Source: Harmothoe impar (taxonomy: Eukaryota; Annelida; Polychaeta; Phyllodocida; Polynoidae). From it: a DNA stretch of 64,000 nucleotides. The stretch covers positions 49,767,523-49,831,522 of the forward strand of contig OX381717.1 of the NCBI GenBank assembly GCA_947462335.1, in the 5' to 3' direction. The position numbers and the translations under genes were made by a program. Position 1 is the stretch's first letter. Each line of letters begins with the position of its first letter. This document shows, one piece after another, positions 11,401 to 21,612 of this stretch. The notes under the pieces were generated by a model. The model worked only from the letters and a program-made list of their open reading frames with translations, had not been told where the DNA came from and ran no database searches.

Positions 11401-12697
11401 CTAATGAGTCAATTGGTTGACTATCCCGGAGAAGTAAATGGAGGCCGTCAGACTCCATTGAGTCAGACCCCAGTCCCGGAGAATTATACCGGTTGCTTGA
11501 CTCCATTGAGTCAGACAACATCCTTTGAGAAGAGTGTAGACTGTCTGACTCCACCGAGTCAGACAGCATCCTATGAGAAGTGTGTGAGGTTGTCTGGATG
11601 ATTGAGTCGTTCTGAGAGTCGTTGTGAGACTCCAAGGACACATGCTTTGTACCAGTTTCTGATACCTCCAACAATGTAGATAAATTGTGCACATACCGGT
11701 CACATTCCTCAGGCTGAGCTGACTTCAAACACACAGAGGAGGGGTGGGGATCCTTTTGTGACACCAAATCCTCCTGTGACAATGGTGACCGTGAGGTAGG
11801 ATGTTCTGCAATCCCTCCAGTAAAGTGTGAGTCAGGGGGGTCGGAGCATTCAGCCAGTGGAAGTGACACAGGTGTATCATTCACAGTGTGAGATATGACG
11901 AGAGGCGTATGAGAAGTTGTAGAAGTAACCATTTTAACAGAGACAGTGGCGTGCGGTTCTTTTGTTTCAAAGTATGCCAGTGGATCTGACAGTTCATCCG
12001 TACCTTCGAATGAGTCAACAATTTGGATACTATTTGCACTTGTTGTAGAGAGATCCGTTTTTGTTACCTTGATGGGTGTAGATGCATCAAATCCGTTGAA
12101 ACTGGAGCTTGATTCCGGTGAACCAACGACACCGAAACCCGAATCCGCATTGTTTACATCCGGGCACTTTCCAGTGGGCGAGGACGCTGGGGATTTGGTT
12201 TCGGATTCGGCAATTTCATCGTCGGTCAAACAATCAAGCACAATTTTGCTGCCATCTATGTCTGTAAATTTGCTATAGGGCATATTATCTGGCTCTTGGC
12301 TGCTTGAATCGAAAAGCTGGATACTTTCAGCACTTTCGTTCGTCAAATGTTCAAGGTTATTCTTACCGCCATGTTTGACCACTTCAGGATCCGAAGGCGA
12401 GGCCGAGTTAGCCGATGGTGTGGTTCGGGACCCGCCGTCACCCTTTCGGGCCACATCGGGAGTATTCGGCTGCAAGCCGAGTGGGCCCGAAGGGTCTCGT
12501 GGGGTAGCAACATGGCCACTTGTTTCAGAGTTTACATTGGTTACCGAGGGATTTTCCATACCATTTGAGTTAGACATGTCCTGTAACCGTGTATTTACCT
12601 CTGACGATGTGAAATCCATTCTAGAACAGTCCGGTGCAGAGCAGTTTTTTCGGGCAGACTTTTTTCTCTGCGATTTTGGCCTTGTTCCGCCTGACAT
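8426..12697 (-). CDS. LINE ORF1: coiled coil, RNA-binding-like and NADAR domain protein
   Basis: A 1423-aa protein, far larger than usual LINE ORF1 proteins. Residues 1-650 are Ser/Thr/Asp-rich and low complexity, with a run of DSxES motifs at about 366-510. About 660-955 is coiled coil. About 960-1115 (from AVLYKIPEIPG onward) resembles the RRM plus C-terminal domain of L1-type ORF1 proteins. About 1253-1415 is a NADAR domain: LSNFF, FSSVEQGYQYFKA (Glu and Lys conserved), KWDAYKAQLM, RVKF, LWESSLDMLWGAG and GVNLHGRLL all match family blocks. NADAR proteins include hydrolases that remove ADP-ribose from guanine in nucleic acid, and YbiA-like enzymes. The intact motifs suggest an active domain. 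The frame is uninterrupted and the long shadow ORFs on the other strand are ignored. The role in retrotransposition is inference. Confidence 0.85.
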   Translation of the reverse strand: MSGGTRPKSQRKKSARKNCSAPDCSRMDFTSSEVNTRLQDMSNSNGMENPSVTNVNSETSGHVATPRDPSGPLGLQPNTPDVARKGDGGSRTTPSANSASPSDPEVVKHGGKNNLEHLTNESAESIQLFDSSSQEPDNMPYSKFTDIDGSKIVLDCLTDDEIAESETKSPASSPTGKCPDVNNADSGFGVVGSPESSSSFNGFDASTPIKVTKTDLSTTSANSIQIVDSFEGTDELSDPLAYFETKEPHATVSVKMVTSTTSHTPLVISHTVNDTPVSLPLAECSDPPDSHFTGGIAEHPTSRSPLSQEDLVSQKDPHPSSVCLKSAQPEECDRYVHNLSTLLEVSETGTKHVSLESHNDSQNDSIIQTTSHTSHRMLSDSVESDSLHSSQRMLSDSMESSNRYNSPGLGSDSMESDGLHLLLRDSQPIDSLESTKIRAADSLESTATCVSQICIVNGFGLSGSSASTAAKHTQSALNGRAFSQADSFESTQEGGTLPMSQGVLDSLGSAQEGKISTAEQIVTRSKTSARNSNVKSIPGIVPLVPIPLLQSGRKGNKVTHSLSTNKLDTEDQELESSQNPLLLLKESCKKTYTVESGKKYKPSDTKAIDISSSQVGLNTMDPEMDMELREELDSVASISDSILLSPNPFGFSLITPKPVSVHQLSTEVTLVKDQINSSLVSFSAEIQGLKDRVSKLEKKDISDTEREVETKLSYLNSQLSKVKLKNSDDSTKAGTVHTKLANDIASLERAVKEIKCSLVGKDKINATADLELRSLEAKLGGVTTATASQNIRIDKALALKTLIVDLSRAMGENFETAQGEIDAVSKKVDDLKQGIVSHPLSSQQIVPAAQPSAKQESLSSSSNPSITLEERTTALEDRYFVMSNSPSIMKEYTDAKGSLEEKCIELNTALCDVKSLRKQITEIKKDSGSDLLKSMQTELSELKTKMHALEAQLQTVTSDTIKNYDEKIRSAVLYKIPEIPGEPKSTLKSLVMDIANKLKIPLSMADLVKVSRMRKGKVKFDITKPAPLYIAFTSLSAKSRFMEGCVKIKVLYGGASIENVEDKPTRDKKAFLLQVAKHLNKQEMVAPFSSTEITIDGSVYDLETLDRIPKEYLPSFLKTPTAFDRELDPNDKYDQTIPTLQNGMTHDYATAFPTLPPASAPTLGGWPTLQSKKNTSSPADDKGENSSNHVVAPPGESNSSCSTTDAPSVVTTENPQPTPRGDIFGSVPSTSHNNTSLSTVLSTVDQFIQIRKTPAGIIYAGHTAYLSNFFCEILKYTDEYNYLHTFSSVEQGYQYFKASFAGESERAECILSLWKAADIKKEGKKVVFTDVSKWDAYKAQLMLRLLRVKFAPHTICGQRLASTWPLSLWESSLDMLWGAGILFKHTPNTPFDTGARIPGVNLHGRLLETVRLELRTGITGITR

Positions 12698-12960
12698 TGG
12701 TGAAATGTGCGACTTCGTGAGAGCCGCGGCGTAGAGGACAAATTCCGAGTCGGTCGTTCCGAGACAGTGAGAATCGAGAAATCCTCCGAGAAGAGATGTA
12801 TGCTGGTCAAATAAGGCTGTTCAAACAGGCCGCGGGATATTTATAGTTGTTTTCCACACGTTGAAAGGGGGCTAATCTAGGTTAGACCTGTTGAAAAAGA
12901 GGAAATTATAGTCCCTGTGACGGCAGCGCGGGTTCTCTACTCGGCGGCCATTGGAGAGTT
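12698..12960 (-). promoter_or_regulatory. probable 5' UTR/promoter of the LINE
   Basis: GC-richer sequence directly upstream of ORF1 on the minus strand. The element's 5' end is not marked by a visible duplication. A G-run MITE starts at 12989. Confidence 0.35.
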
Positions 12961-12988
12961 TTCCTGCTTAAATGACCGGCTCAACTTA

Positions 12989-13320
12989 GGGACTGTTCAT
13001 TTTTTAACAACAGGGGGGGGGGGGGGGTCGGTGGATTTTCGCGTGAGTGGGTCAAAATTTTTTTGGTCCCCCCGCGGGAGGGGTCATAAATTTTCGGTCC
13101 CCTCCCTAGGCAGGTTGAAAATGAGCGCGGCTGACCCCTTTGAGCTAAAGTAACTCGCAGGCTTTTTCGCTAAAAAGGGGTGTAATTTTTTTGGTCCCCC
13201 CCCTCAAGAGGGGTCCACATTTGTTTGGTCCCCCTCTTCAAGGGGTCCACCTTTTTTTGTCCCCCCCCCCCCCCAAATCCACCAACCCCCCCCTCCTGTT
13301 GTTAAAAAATGACCACTCCC
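12989..13320. mobile_element. G-run MITE, PIF/Harbinger-like (332 bp)
   Basis: Ends GGGACTGTTCATTTTTTAAC and GTTAAAAAATGACCACTCCC form terminal inverted repeats; TTA flanks both sides (12986-12988, 13321-13323). Each end continues into a homopolymer G or C run, and the middle carries repeated GGTCCCCC-like blocks. No coding capacity. Confidence 0.75.
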
Positions 13321-14500
13321 TTATCTCCTTGCGGCTCAACTTACCTCAACACCCGGCTCAACTAACTTTGCTAGGAAGGTTAGTTGAGCCGAATTTCTTC
13401 AAAATGTTAATTGCCATTTTTGTCTACTTTATTCGTCATAATCCCAACAAAATACAAATTGTAAATACCTAACATAATTAACTTTGTATCAGATGAAAAA
13501 TTAATACCCCAATATTTTACCCCTGCAGTATTTTTGGGCTATACACCTGATTCAAGGAGAGACACATGATGATGATCAGTAGTTAATCCAGTTTTATTGT
13601 GACGAGTCCAATTCTTTTACGATAATAAGATAGTAAATTATGGCGTACCGGTAAGTTAGAAAATTAAATTAAGACTTGAGTTTTGTAAACATTCTTTTAT
13701 TGAAATTTGTGTAGGTATGTGTCTCTATAAGAGGGGGGGGGGTGAGAAAATTTCTGAGATGTCCGACACTGGCCACGAGGCACAATAATGTTACCATACA
13801 CCACCATTATCCGATTTTACAATAGACCTACACACATTATTTTCCTTCTAGAAAATAGCCATATTTTTCAGTAGGTCTATTATGAGTCAAAACATAACAG
13901 TAAAAGTTCACCATGTATATTCACTTAATTGAGTGAGGTATAAAAATACTTTTAGATTCTAAAAGTAAATTCTGTCAGTAATTTCACATTAGGCTTATAT
14001 ATAAAAATGCAATATGAGAAAATGTTCCAACAATCATAACAACATCCATTCACTCAAAACGATGGTTCCATAATATACCTGACTTATCATGAAATAGACT
14101 GAAGGCTCTTGGTCAATGTGCGCCTGGAATAATTCACAGTAGTACTTGTAGCAGTAAACGTAAGGCTAAATTCATCACATTAGATTAGGTATTAATACAT
14201 ACACCTATATAGAGCTTCCAGCACAATATAGAACCCAAACAACAAAATATTTTACACTGTAGAAGTATTAGAATATTTCTAGCATCCTCTCCACAAGTTG
14301 GCAAGGTTACAGCGTCGTGGTGTGGTGATACAACAAAGTAATTACTTTTTTAACGACAGGTGGGAGGGGGGGGAGTAACAAATATAGTATGTATAAAAGG
14401 GTGCACGTGTGAATAGTTCTCGACCCATAGGGTGACGGGATGTTGTTTATAATAGGCCACTCAGACCACTGGTAAATTGCTGCGTACTACCCGCGGGTTG
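13321..14500. other. noncoding, nothing recognised
   Basis: AT-rich DNA with no supported exon or repeat family apart from a G run at about 13731. Confidence 0.5.
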
Positions 14501-14695
14501 TACGCCAACCAAATTCAGCTTTCATTTGATACAAATCAAGCCTTTATGGGGCGGGGGTTATATGAGGGTTTTTATCACTATGGAACAGTACTAAGATATA
14601 ATTTTTCAGACCCCAAAAACGGGTTATAGGATTCTCCTGACTTGGGGGTGCGGGTTATACGCGAGATGTGGGTAGTACGCGGGAATTTATGGTAC
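14501..14695. mobile_element. degraded TA-family MITE fragment
   Basis: Contains the family words GGGTTATAGGATTCTCC and GCGGGTTATACGCGAGATG and ends in GCGGGAATTTATGGTA, a mutated right terminus. The left end is not clean. Confidence 0.45.
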
Positions 14696-14779
14696 CTAAA
14701 GTCATGCCTACCCAAGTTTATGTCCTTATTAAAGTGCAATACTTTCATCAACTAGACAATGTAATGTAATGTAATAGAA

Positions 14780-14940
14780 ACACACATGAACAACAAATAT
14801 AGCTGACAACATGGAAAACAGCTGGGAAAGTATTTTCATCAATCTCTGGCTGACTGCAACCTTCAGCAATGTTGGGTCCTGGGCCAGCTGCTGTAAAATC
14901 TCCTGATACTTATTTTTTCCTGCAAAGTATGTGTGGGACG
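14780..14940 (-). CDS. weak candidate exon of unknown gene
   Basis: The minus-strand reading has an AG acceptor-like TACTTTGCAG followed by an open frame of about 40 residues (KYQEILQQLAQDPTLLKVAV and onward), then a hydrophobic stretch. Composition looks more protein-like than neighbouring shadow ORFs, but I find no partner exons or family match. It could equally be chance or a decayed exon. Confidence 0.22.
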
Positions 14941-15056
14941 AATTTTCTGAATCTGTACTTCTATTATTCATATATCTCAATGTTTGGTTATTGCACAACG
15001 TGGTATAGTTAACTCTCGTTATCAGGAGGGCCTTAAGACCAGACAAATCAAATTCA

Positions 15057-15370
15057 GATCAAATTTCCATGACATTTCCATGCCATTCCATGACAAAAAT
15101 CTCGATTTTCCATGACATCTATAAAAAGTCTTGTGTGGGGTCATGGGGCTTGACCCCTGACAAAATTTCTAAAATCTAGAAAGCATATATGGTACACTCT
15201 CGGAGATTTTGTAATATCAATTCTATGGTTTTCAAATTCCATGACATTCCATGACACATGGCAAATGTTTACGAATTTCCATGACAGGTGCGGGTTATAG
15301 GAGTCTACCAAAGTCGGGATGCGGGTTATACACGAGGTGCGGATTATATGCGGGAATTTACAGTACTAAT
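15057..15370. mobile_element. degraded copy of the CCATGACATTCC repeat plus TA-MITE tail
   Basis: About 15057-15290 repeats the TTCCATGACATTCCATGACA body of the element at 41086-41391, including a TGTGGGGT..GGGGCTTG.CCCCTGA block, but lacks its TIR ends. It runs straight into GCGGGTTATA words ending in GCGGGAATTTACAGTA at about 15364, a TA-family MITE tail. Confidence 0.55.
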
Positions 15371-17244
15371 GTATTAAATACCAGTATGTCCATATAATAC
15401 TGGTACATTTGTACCAACAAACAAAAATACATGAAACCATGAGATACAATTTAGCTACTATAAAGTTACAGTGAAATTACCATATAGTACCATTAAGTTA
15501 CTGTGCACCAATACATCTATTTATGAACCATGATTTACAATCATTTTTTGTTACTAGGGAATCAATGTGTCTTCAGAGAGCATCATTTCACACATTATCT
15601 CAGCTGCTCGTCAAGCAGGGAATGTATGGAAGTTGAAGCAAGTCATAATTGAGTTAATACTTCCAACCTAGTACAGTTTTATGCATTAATATTCACCTGA
15701 TATTTTTTTATGTGTCTGGCAACATTTCTGTGAACTTACTTGAGCCCCACTTTAAATAGTGTATTTACCTTCCAAAGTCAGATGGATGTGGGAGTGCCAA
15801 TGAGTCAATATCACAACATAAAATATGTTCCAAAAGGGCCAGGGTACGCCCCCCTGGACTCCCTCCAAATTCTTCTCATACATATACAAGGCAGTCTTAA
15901 CTATACATACAACAGTCAATGAAAACATGACCTTTCTCAAGTCTTCAACAGGTAAAGGCATTCTTTTCTGAATAAAACAGCACTCCAAAGGCCCACTGTT
16001 AGTAAGCCTAAGGTATAAGCCCCAATTTGCCTGAGAAAATGTGGAGTAGCTATCTTTGCTAATTAGATTGATTCAATTTTACATTCTGTGAATGCACAAG
16101 TGAATTAGTGTTTCTCATAGAATACCACCCATAACAAGTAACACCAGTTCTTAATCTGGTACTGGCCAGATAAGGACAAATAAAGAGCTGATATGATGGG
16201 TACCAGTCACACCCTAAAAACTCCGCAGCGAAGGCCAGGGAATTATGTTATTGTTCTTAATTGTATTCCGCTTGGCACTTGCAGCATATGGGCCTATGAT
16301 TAAAGGCAACTGATATGAATAGACCTATAGCCTGTGGTCTATATGCCTTGGTTTCTATAGGCATAGATTCCTATAGAAACAGAGCTGTATGGCACTGGGT
16401 GATGTTTTCATTAGTTTATAGAGCCAAATGTAGGTTGCTCTCAAGTCGCCTGCCCTGCGGTTTGTGAGGGCCTGTCCCAGTCCATATATGGGCATCTCAG
16501 GTCATTAGCTTTTTTTTGCTTTTTTCTTTTTTTTTGAGATAAACCTCATTGCTTTATTGCCGTGTTTTTCAGGTTTAAATTTGGTGCTCACCCCCTTATA
16601 GTATTATGATGTTTTGCTGCTCCACGAGCTGCTTTACTTTGAGTGATGTTTGATGATGGATCCCATACAATATGTTATGATAGGTTTAGAGCTTATGTGA
16701 CCTCTAAAAATAGATCCAGTTTCTAACTGTCTGATCATGTGACTTCCGCCAACCTGTATTCCCTTATACATGGGGCGAGGTGGGGCCAGCCTAAATATAG
16801 GGAAACCTTGGTATTTCAAGATGACGGATTTGTCTAATCATAATGTGCTCACAGTTTGGGGGGCTTGCCAGCAGGTCCCAGATTGAGTATACACACCAAA
16901 CATATTACCTTTTTACTACAATTAAGGTATCAGATTTGGTGACTAAGATTCAAGTACACCAGTTATTTATATCTAAGTAACAATTTTCATTCTAAAGCTA
17001 CATAATTCATTAGAGGACTTCATGCCCCCTCTTCATCAACATTACTACATTGTGTATGTGTATTCTATTTCCTTTTATTTTAGTATTTAGGTCTTCATAA
17101 TGTTGGAAAATCTTGAAAACCTTGATTCTGATTATCAAAAATGTTGAGAGAAACACAAAAGTAAAAGGAAACTGACTCTTACTCTGAAGACTTACATTTA
17201 CAAAGATTTTACACTGAGGTAACAATACGTAACAAAATATATTG
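15371..17244. other. noncoding, no repeat family recognised
   Basis: Apart from the weak exon candidate at 15555, I see no supported coding sequence or clear element. Confidence 0.45.
15555..15670 (+). CDS. weak candidate terminal exon of unknown gene
   Basis: A TTTTTTGTTACTAG acceptor-like tract precedes an open frame GINVSSESIISHIISAARQ and onward, stopping at TAG after about 37 residues. Codon use looks coding-like. No upstream partner exon was recognised, so it may be a pseudo-exon. Confidence 0.2.
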
Positions 17245-17493
17245 ACAAATGCCAACGCCCATTGGTACTGTCTCTTATATATTTCATGAGTGGGGGCTGG
17301 GGTGGTATCCCACAAAGCTGCAGGCTCAGTGGGATGCGCCCCAGCCCCCACAAGTGAAATACATCAGAGACAGTATCAATGTAGTTGGCATTTGTGTTCA
17401 TTTTTGATTTGAGCCATTTAATGAAGGAAAGCCATGTTTTCTTAGCCCATTAAATACGGCCACATTATATTCAATGGGGGCATTGAATACGGA
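17245..17493. mobile_element. foldback MITE, copy 1
   Basis: The inner palindrome starts ACAAATGCCAACGCCCATTG and closes with GTTGGCATTTGT at 17395, around two GGGGGCTGGGG/CCCCAGCCCCC arms. A CATTGAATACGG module lies at the right end. The same sequence recurs in the opposite orientation at about 50371-50604, so it is a mobile family. Confidence 0.6.
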
Positions 17494-18526
17494 GCTTCCT
17501 ATAGTTAGGCATAGTAAATCTCATACTTCAAAAAAATAGTTAACAAATCCATGATAAACATATCAGTATTTCCTGATACAGCCCATAATACAAGTTTACC
17601 AATGTTGGAATGGCAAGTGTGTTCAAAACAGGCAAAACATTTACAAAATCCACCAGTACAAAATGATACAAATAAACATGAACTAATTGGGTTACCCGCA
17701 GACCAATTATTAATAGTATAAGCAAATAAGCATCTCTACTCTAATAAGTACCTTCTTGGTAACTTGTTGGACTAGAAACAGCCTGGATGTCAAGCATTCT
17801 TGAGGCAATTAAAACTCACAAAGTACTCAATCAGCATTGACATATTTGTATAAGCACTCAGGTTGAGTACAGTATCGCCAAGCAAATTTGCATGGAATCG
17901 ATTTTCTTCTACTACCGTAATCTAAGTGTTGAACTTTGCAGTTAACATTTTCACTACCTCAGTAGGGCTCCTACCGGTACATCCATTGCAGATACCTCTG
18001 GCAATGGAAGATCACAATAGTTTTGTAATTAGAGATCTTACAGCAGTCAAAACCAATATGTTTTGAAAAACATTTTCTGATTGTGGGGTGTTAAGGGGGA
18101 GGGGAGGCTGGGTGGATATGCGCTGATTTTGAAAGAAAAAATTTGGCCTAAAAAAATGAAGCTTATGTTTTCTCTATAATCTAATGTATCAAATAAGCGC
18201 TGGATGCAGGTTTTATTGGCTTATATAAAAAAAAAAGATTCCGTTATGGTTAGGAAAACTGATAACAAAAAATTGGCTCTTGGCTTATTTCTGATGCTGT
18301 GACAAAATCCATCCTCCCTATCCCCCATTTAGCAATAAATACCACTTTCTTAACTTCTAGAGGGAAACTCACCGTCTACATTTATCGTAAACATACGAAC
18401 ACATTTACTTCATACTATAGTGGCCGGCTTTAGCGCAGGTGTTCTAACGCACCTGAGATTGTATTTTTGGACCCATGGATTACCCCACACCAAGAGCTGT
18501 GTTTATATGAGATGTAAAAGCGCATA
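17494..18526. other. noncoding, nothing recognised
   Basis: AT-rich, no supported exon. Confidence 0.45.
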
Positions 18527-18749
18527 CCGTAAAACCTTGCGTAGAAGCCGTTGCTTGTTCGCGAATCAGACTCAGCTTTTTTTTTAATACCAAACATGCC
18601 TATATAGGGTGTGGCTTATACGAGATTTTTTATAACTATAGTACAGTACCAAATTCACAATTTTCAGAACCTCTCTGCGGCTTTTGTAGTTTGTCAAAGT
18701 TAGAGGTGCGGCTAAAACCCGAGTTAGGCCTATACGCAAGGTTTTACGG
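18527..18749. mobile_element. TA-family MITE (223 bp)
   Basis: Ends CCGTAAAACCTTGCG and CGCAAGGTTTTACGG are exact inverted repeats, flanked by TA on both sides. It lies just downstream of the nuclear receptor stop codon, in or near its 3' UTR. Internal words include GTGGCTTATACGAG. Confidence 0.8.
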
Positions 18750-18834
18750 TAACAAATTTAACTAATTTGAGAACCTGCGCTAAAACCGACCACCTACCAA
18801 GTATCCAGTCTATTCTGAGATTCAGAATCCCTTC

Positions 18835-19067
18835 TCAACTCATTATTTCTAAGACAAGGTCATTCATTTTGATGTCTCCATCAATGGACATGCTAAGAAA
18901 CTTCTCCGCAGCTTTCATACTAACAGTCCGCAACGTGGGTAACCGTAGAAGAATCTTCCCGTAGCGACGCGGATCAAAAGAGGACTGCATGACGTAAACA
19001 CGAAGACTGTTGAGCATCTTTGACTGCAGTTTAGTCACAGTGGCCTTTTCCTGGAGCCCAGGAGCAT
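18835..19067 (-). CDS. nuclear receptor exon 6 (C-terminal LBD, AF-2)
   Basis: The last coding exon. The acceptor TTTTCTAG precedes ATGCTCCTGG; the G carried over from exon 5 completes GAT. It encodes DAPGLQEKATVTKLQSK and the following helices, then LLRLPTLRTVSMKAAEKF (helix 10/11 region), and ends with MNDLVLEIMS and a stop. LVLEIM fits the helix-12 AF-2 motif, so this is the true C-terminus. Confidence 0.9.
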
Positions 19068-19959
19068 CTAGAAAACACAGATCCCCTTTAAAAGTTTTCA
19101 TATCCCAAAGTGAATCATAATGTAATGCATGTATGTCAGAGTAAGTAAAATAAAGAAATAATCAAAATGTATCCATGCTAGTGTGAATATCTCAATAAAA
19201 GATCGTTTGTCCAGTGCGGAAATCTTTTAAACATGGTAAATTTTCTGTAGGAAATTATATTTTAATACAGAAAATTCAGCAAAAATCGAGCGTGTGATCC
19301 TAATCACAAAAAACTCAGGGTGGTTGCCTGTAGTGTGCATGAGAAGTGTGTGGGCATAGTGTGCATGTGGAATGTGCACGTGTAGTGTACATGTGTAGTG
19401 TTCATGCGTAGTGTACAGGCGTAGTGTACAGGTGTAGTGTGCATGCATAGTGTGCATGTGTAGTGTACAGGTGTAGGATGCATGAGTAGTGTGCATTGTG
19501 TAGTGTGCATGCATACCCCCTCCCATCAAGTGCCCCCCTCCCCAACATTACAAAATTACCATGCATTAACCATTCCCAAAGTAACCCCCAGTCAATTACT
19601 CTAAGGTTAGAGCTGTCAGAATGTCTGAAAAAAATGTCTCACCCCTGTAGTGTTCTATGCTGTAGCAAATTACCACCATTTTAGACACAAAATTAAATCA
19701 TGCTTTTTTGGGGGGTAGCATTTGAAAATGGATTAAAGCGCGACTACATAGGAAGGACAACATTGTAACGGATCTAGTGACACAAAATTGAGAGAAAAAG
19801 CTCCAATTTTGAAGGAATGAGAGCAGTTTTAAATTTTAGGCTGAGAGGACCACTGCTACCCGTCGCACAAGACTTAGGGTAACCCTGAGTCAAAAAAGTA
19901 GGGATTCCTATAAAAGTAGGAAAAGTGTCTGTCACAAGATAAGTTCCACAATAACTTAC
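19068..19959 (-). other. nuclear receptor intron 5
   Basis: GT..AG on the minus strand. Contains a 12-bp-like array of TAGTGTNCATG units at about 19330-19510. Confidence 0.8.
19330..19510. repeat. short tandem array, TAGTGTGCATGY-type units
   Basis: About 15 imperfect units of 10-12 bp. The ORFs in it (His/Thr/Cys-rich) are repeat artefacts. Confidence 0.8.
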
Positions 19960-20147
19960 CAGGGTAGGTGAGGACGACCGCGTTCATTATACAGAACTCA
20001 GTGTGATCTAGTTGGACTTCTTTAAGACGGTCGATAAACTCAACCGTGCAGTTCACCAGATCATATCCCCATCCCATAGAGATTGTCTGGTCTGGTGCCA
20101 ATTCCAACCCTGCGGCAAATCTCACACGCCCGTCACAATCCAGGGAC
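19960..20147 (-). CDS. nuclear receptor exon 5 (LBD)
   Basis: Between GCCTACAG and the donor GTAAGTTA. With the AG from exon 4 it reads RSLDCDGRVRFAAGLEL, then APDQTISMGWGYDLVNCTVE, then a helix ending VVLTYPD. The RS..cdG.l.F..GL.L pattern matches the helix 5/beta-turn region of NR4-type and related receptors. Confidence 0.92.
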
Positions 20148-20947
20148 CTGTAGGCAAGATCAGTTAATTTGCAGTTCAATACGTATTTCTTTTTCAATAT
20201 GCACACATATATAATTCAAATGATAATCTATCATCTTTAAAAATAGTCAGAGGGTTATGCACCATATTCTACAGCTCCAAGGCGGATCTCCATCACATAT
20301 CCTCCAGAAGTAGGGTGGCCGAACCTTTTTTTTAAAAATGATCTGCCACACAGATGAAAAATATCTACTAATACCCCTAATATTCGCATTTTAGAGACCA
20401 CTTATGGTGTGGTGATCGAGTATATAGGGAATTAGCTGTGGATAGTCAAAACTCCCTCACCCTGAGAAACCATCTGACAGGTTTTGAATCCGTGCCATGC
20501 CTAAGGCTATTGTCCACAGCAGTCTACTTACTGTACCAACACTCCACCTGGGGTAATTCTGCTGAATCAGTGATCTTACCTGTCTCCATGTACCAATTGG
20601 TCTAATGGGAACTTATAGATACAAGGGGACAAATTCAAGGATTTTACGGCAAAGCCGTAGTGGCTTTGGGTTTTTATAGGATTGTTATGAACTACAGGTG
20701 AGAAAAAGAGGGGGCAAAGATTTATAATTGTTGGTGTTTCTGGGGTTCTTATGCAATTCATATTTGATGGTTTGCAGCAACACTGCATGGTCAGTTAACT
20801 ACATGCACTTAGCTAAAAAAAAAAGATTTTTATTGGTTTTACTGCAGCTGGTATAACAATAGAATCCAATATGTACTAATGGAATCAAATAGGTACCAAT
20901 GCAATTCCATTGGTGGTGATGCACTCCATTGATGCCTATGCACATTC

Positions 20948-21612
20948 CATCTTGGCAGCCATATGAAAATTACATGGATAAAAAATCGGAGCCTACAAAT
21001 GGATTCTACACACCAGAAAACCCGATTATACATGTGTCATACAAGGAAATCAGACAATCTTGAGTTTTTGGTGGCCATCTTGGCAGCCATCTTGGAAATT
21101 TTCTCGGATTGAAAATCTGAGCCTGAAAATGGATTCTACATCCCAGAAAACCCTATTATCCATCCATGTATCACACAAGGAAATCAGACAATCTTGAGTT
21201 TTTGGTGGCCATCTTGGCAGCCATCTTGGAAATTTCCCAGATTGAAAATTTGAGTCTGAAAATGGATTCTACATCCCAGAAAACCCTATTATCCATGTAT
21301 CACACAAGGAAATCAGACAATCTTGAGTTTTCGGCAGCCATCTTGGCAGCCATCTTGGAAATTTCTCGGATTGAAAATCTGAGCCTGAAAATGGATTCTA
21401 CATCCCAGAAAACCCTAATATCCATGTATCACACAAGGAAATCAGACAATCTTGAGTTTTTGGTGGCCATCTTGGCAGCCATCTTGGAAATTTCCCGGTT
21501 TGAAAATCTGAGCCTGAAAACGGATTCTACATCCCAGAAAACCCTATTATCCATGTATCACACAAGGAAATCAGACAATCTTGAGTTTTCGGCAGCCATC
21601 TTGGCAGCCAGA
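20948..21612. repeat. 129-bp tandem repeat, about 5 copies
   Basis: Units share ACACAAGGAAATCAGACAAT, then CATCTTGGCAGCCATCTTGG. Unit starts at 21195, 21324, 21453 and 21582 are exactly 129 bp apart; the leftmost copies are diverged. Because 129 is a multiple of three, a 173-aa repetitive ORF results (43-aa period); I treat it as non-coding. Confidence 0.9.

Noticed and set aside
9303..12734. Several plus ORFs of 60-168 aa over the LINE ORF1
   Set aside because: Opposite-strand shadows of the 1423-aa ORF.
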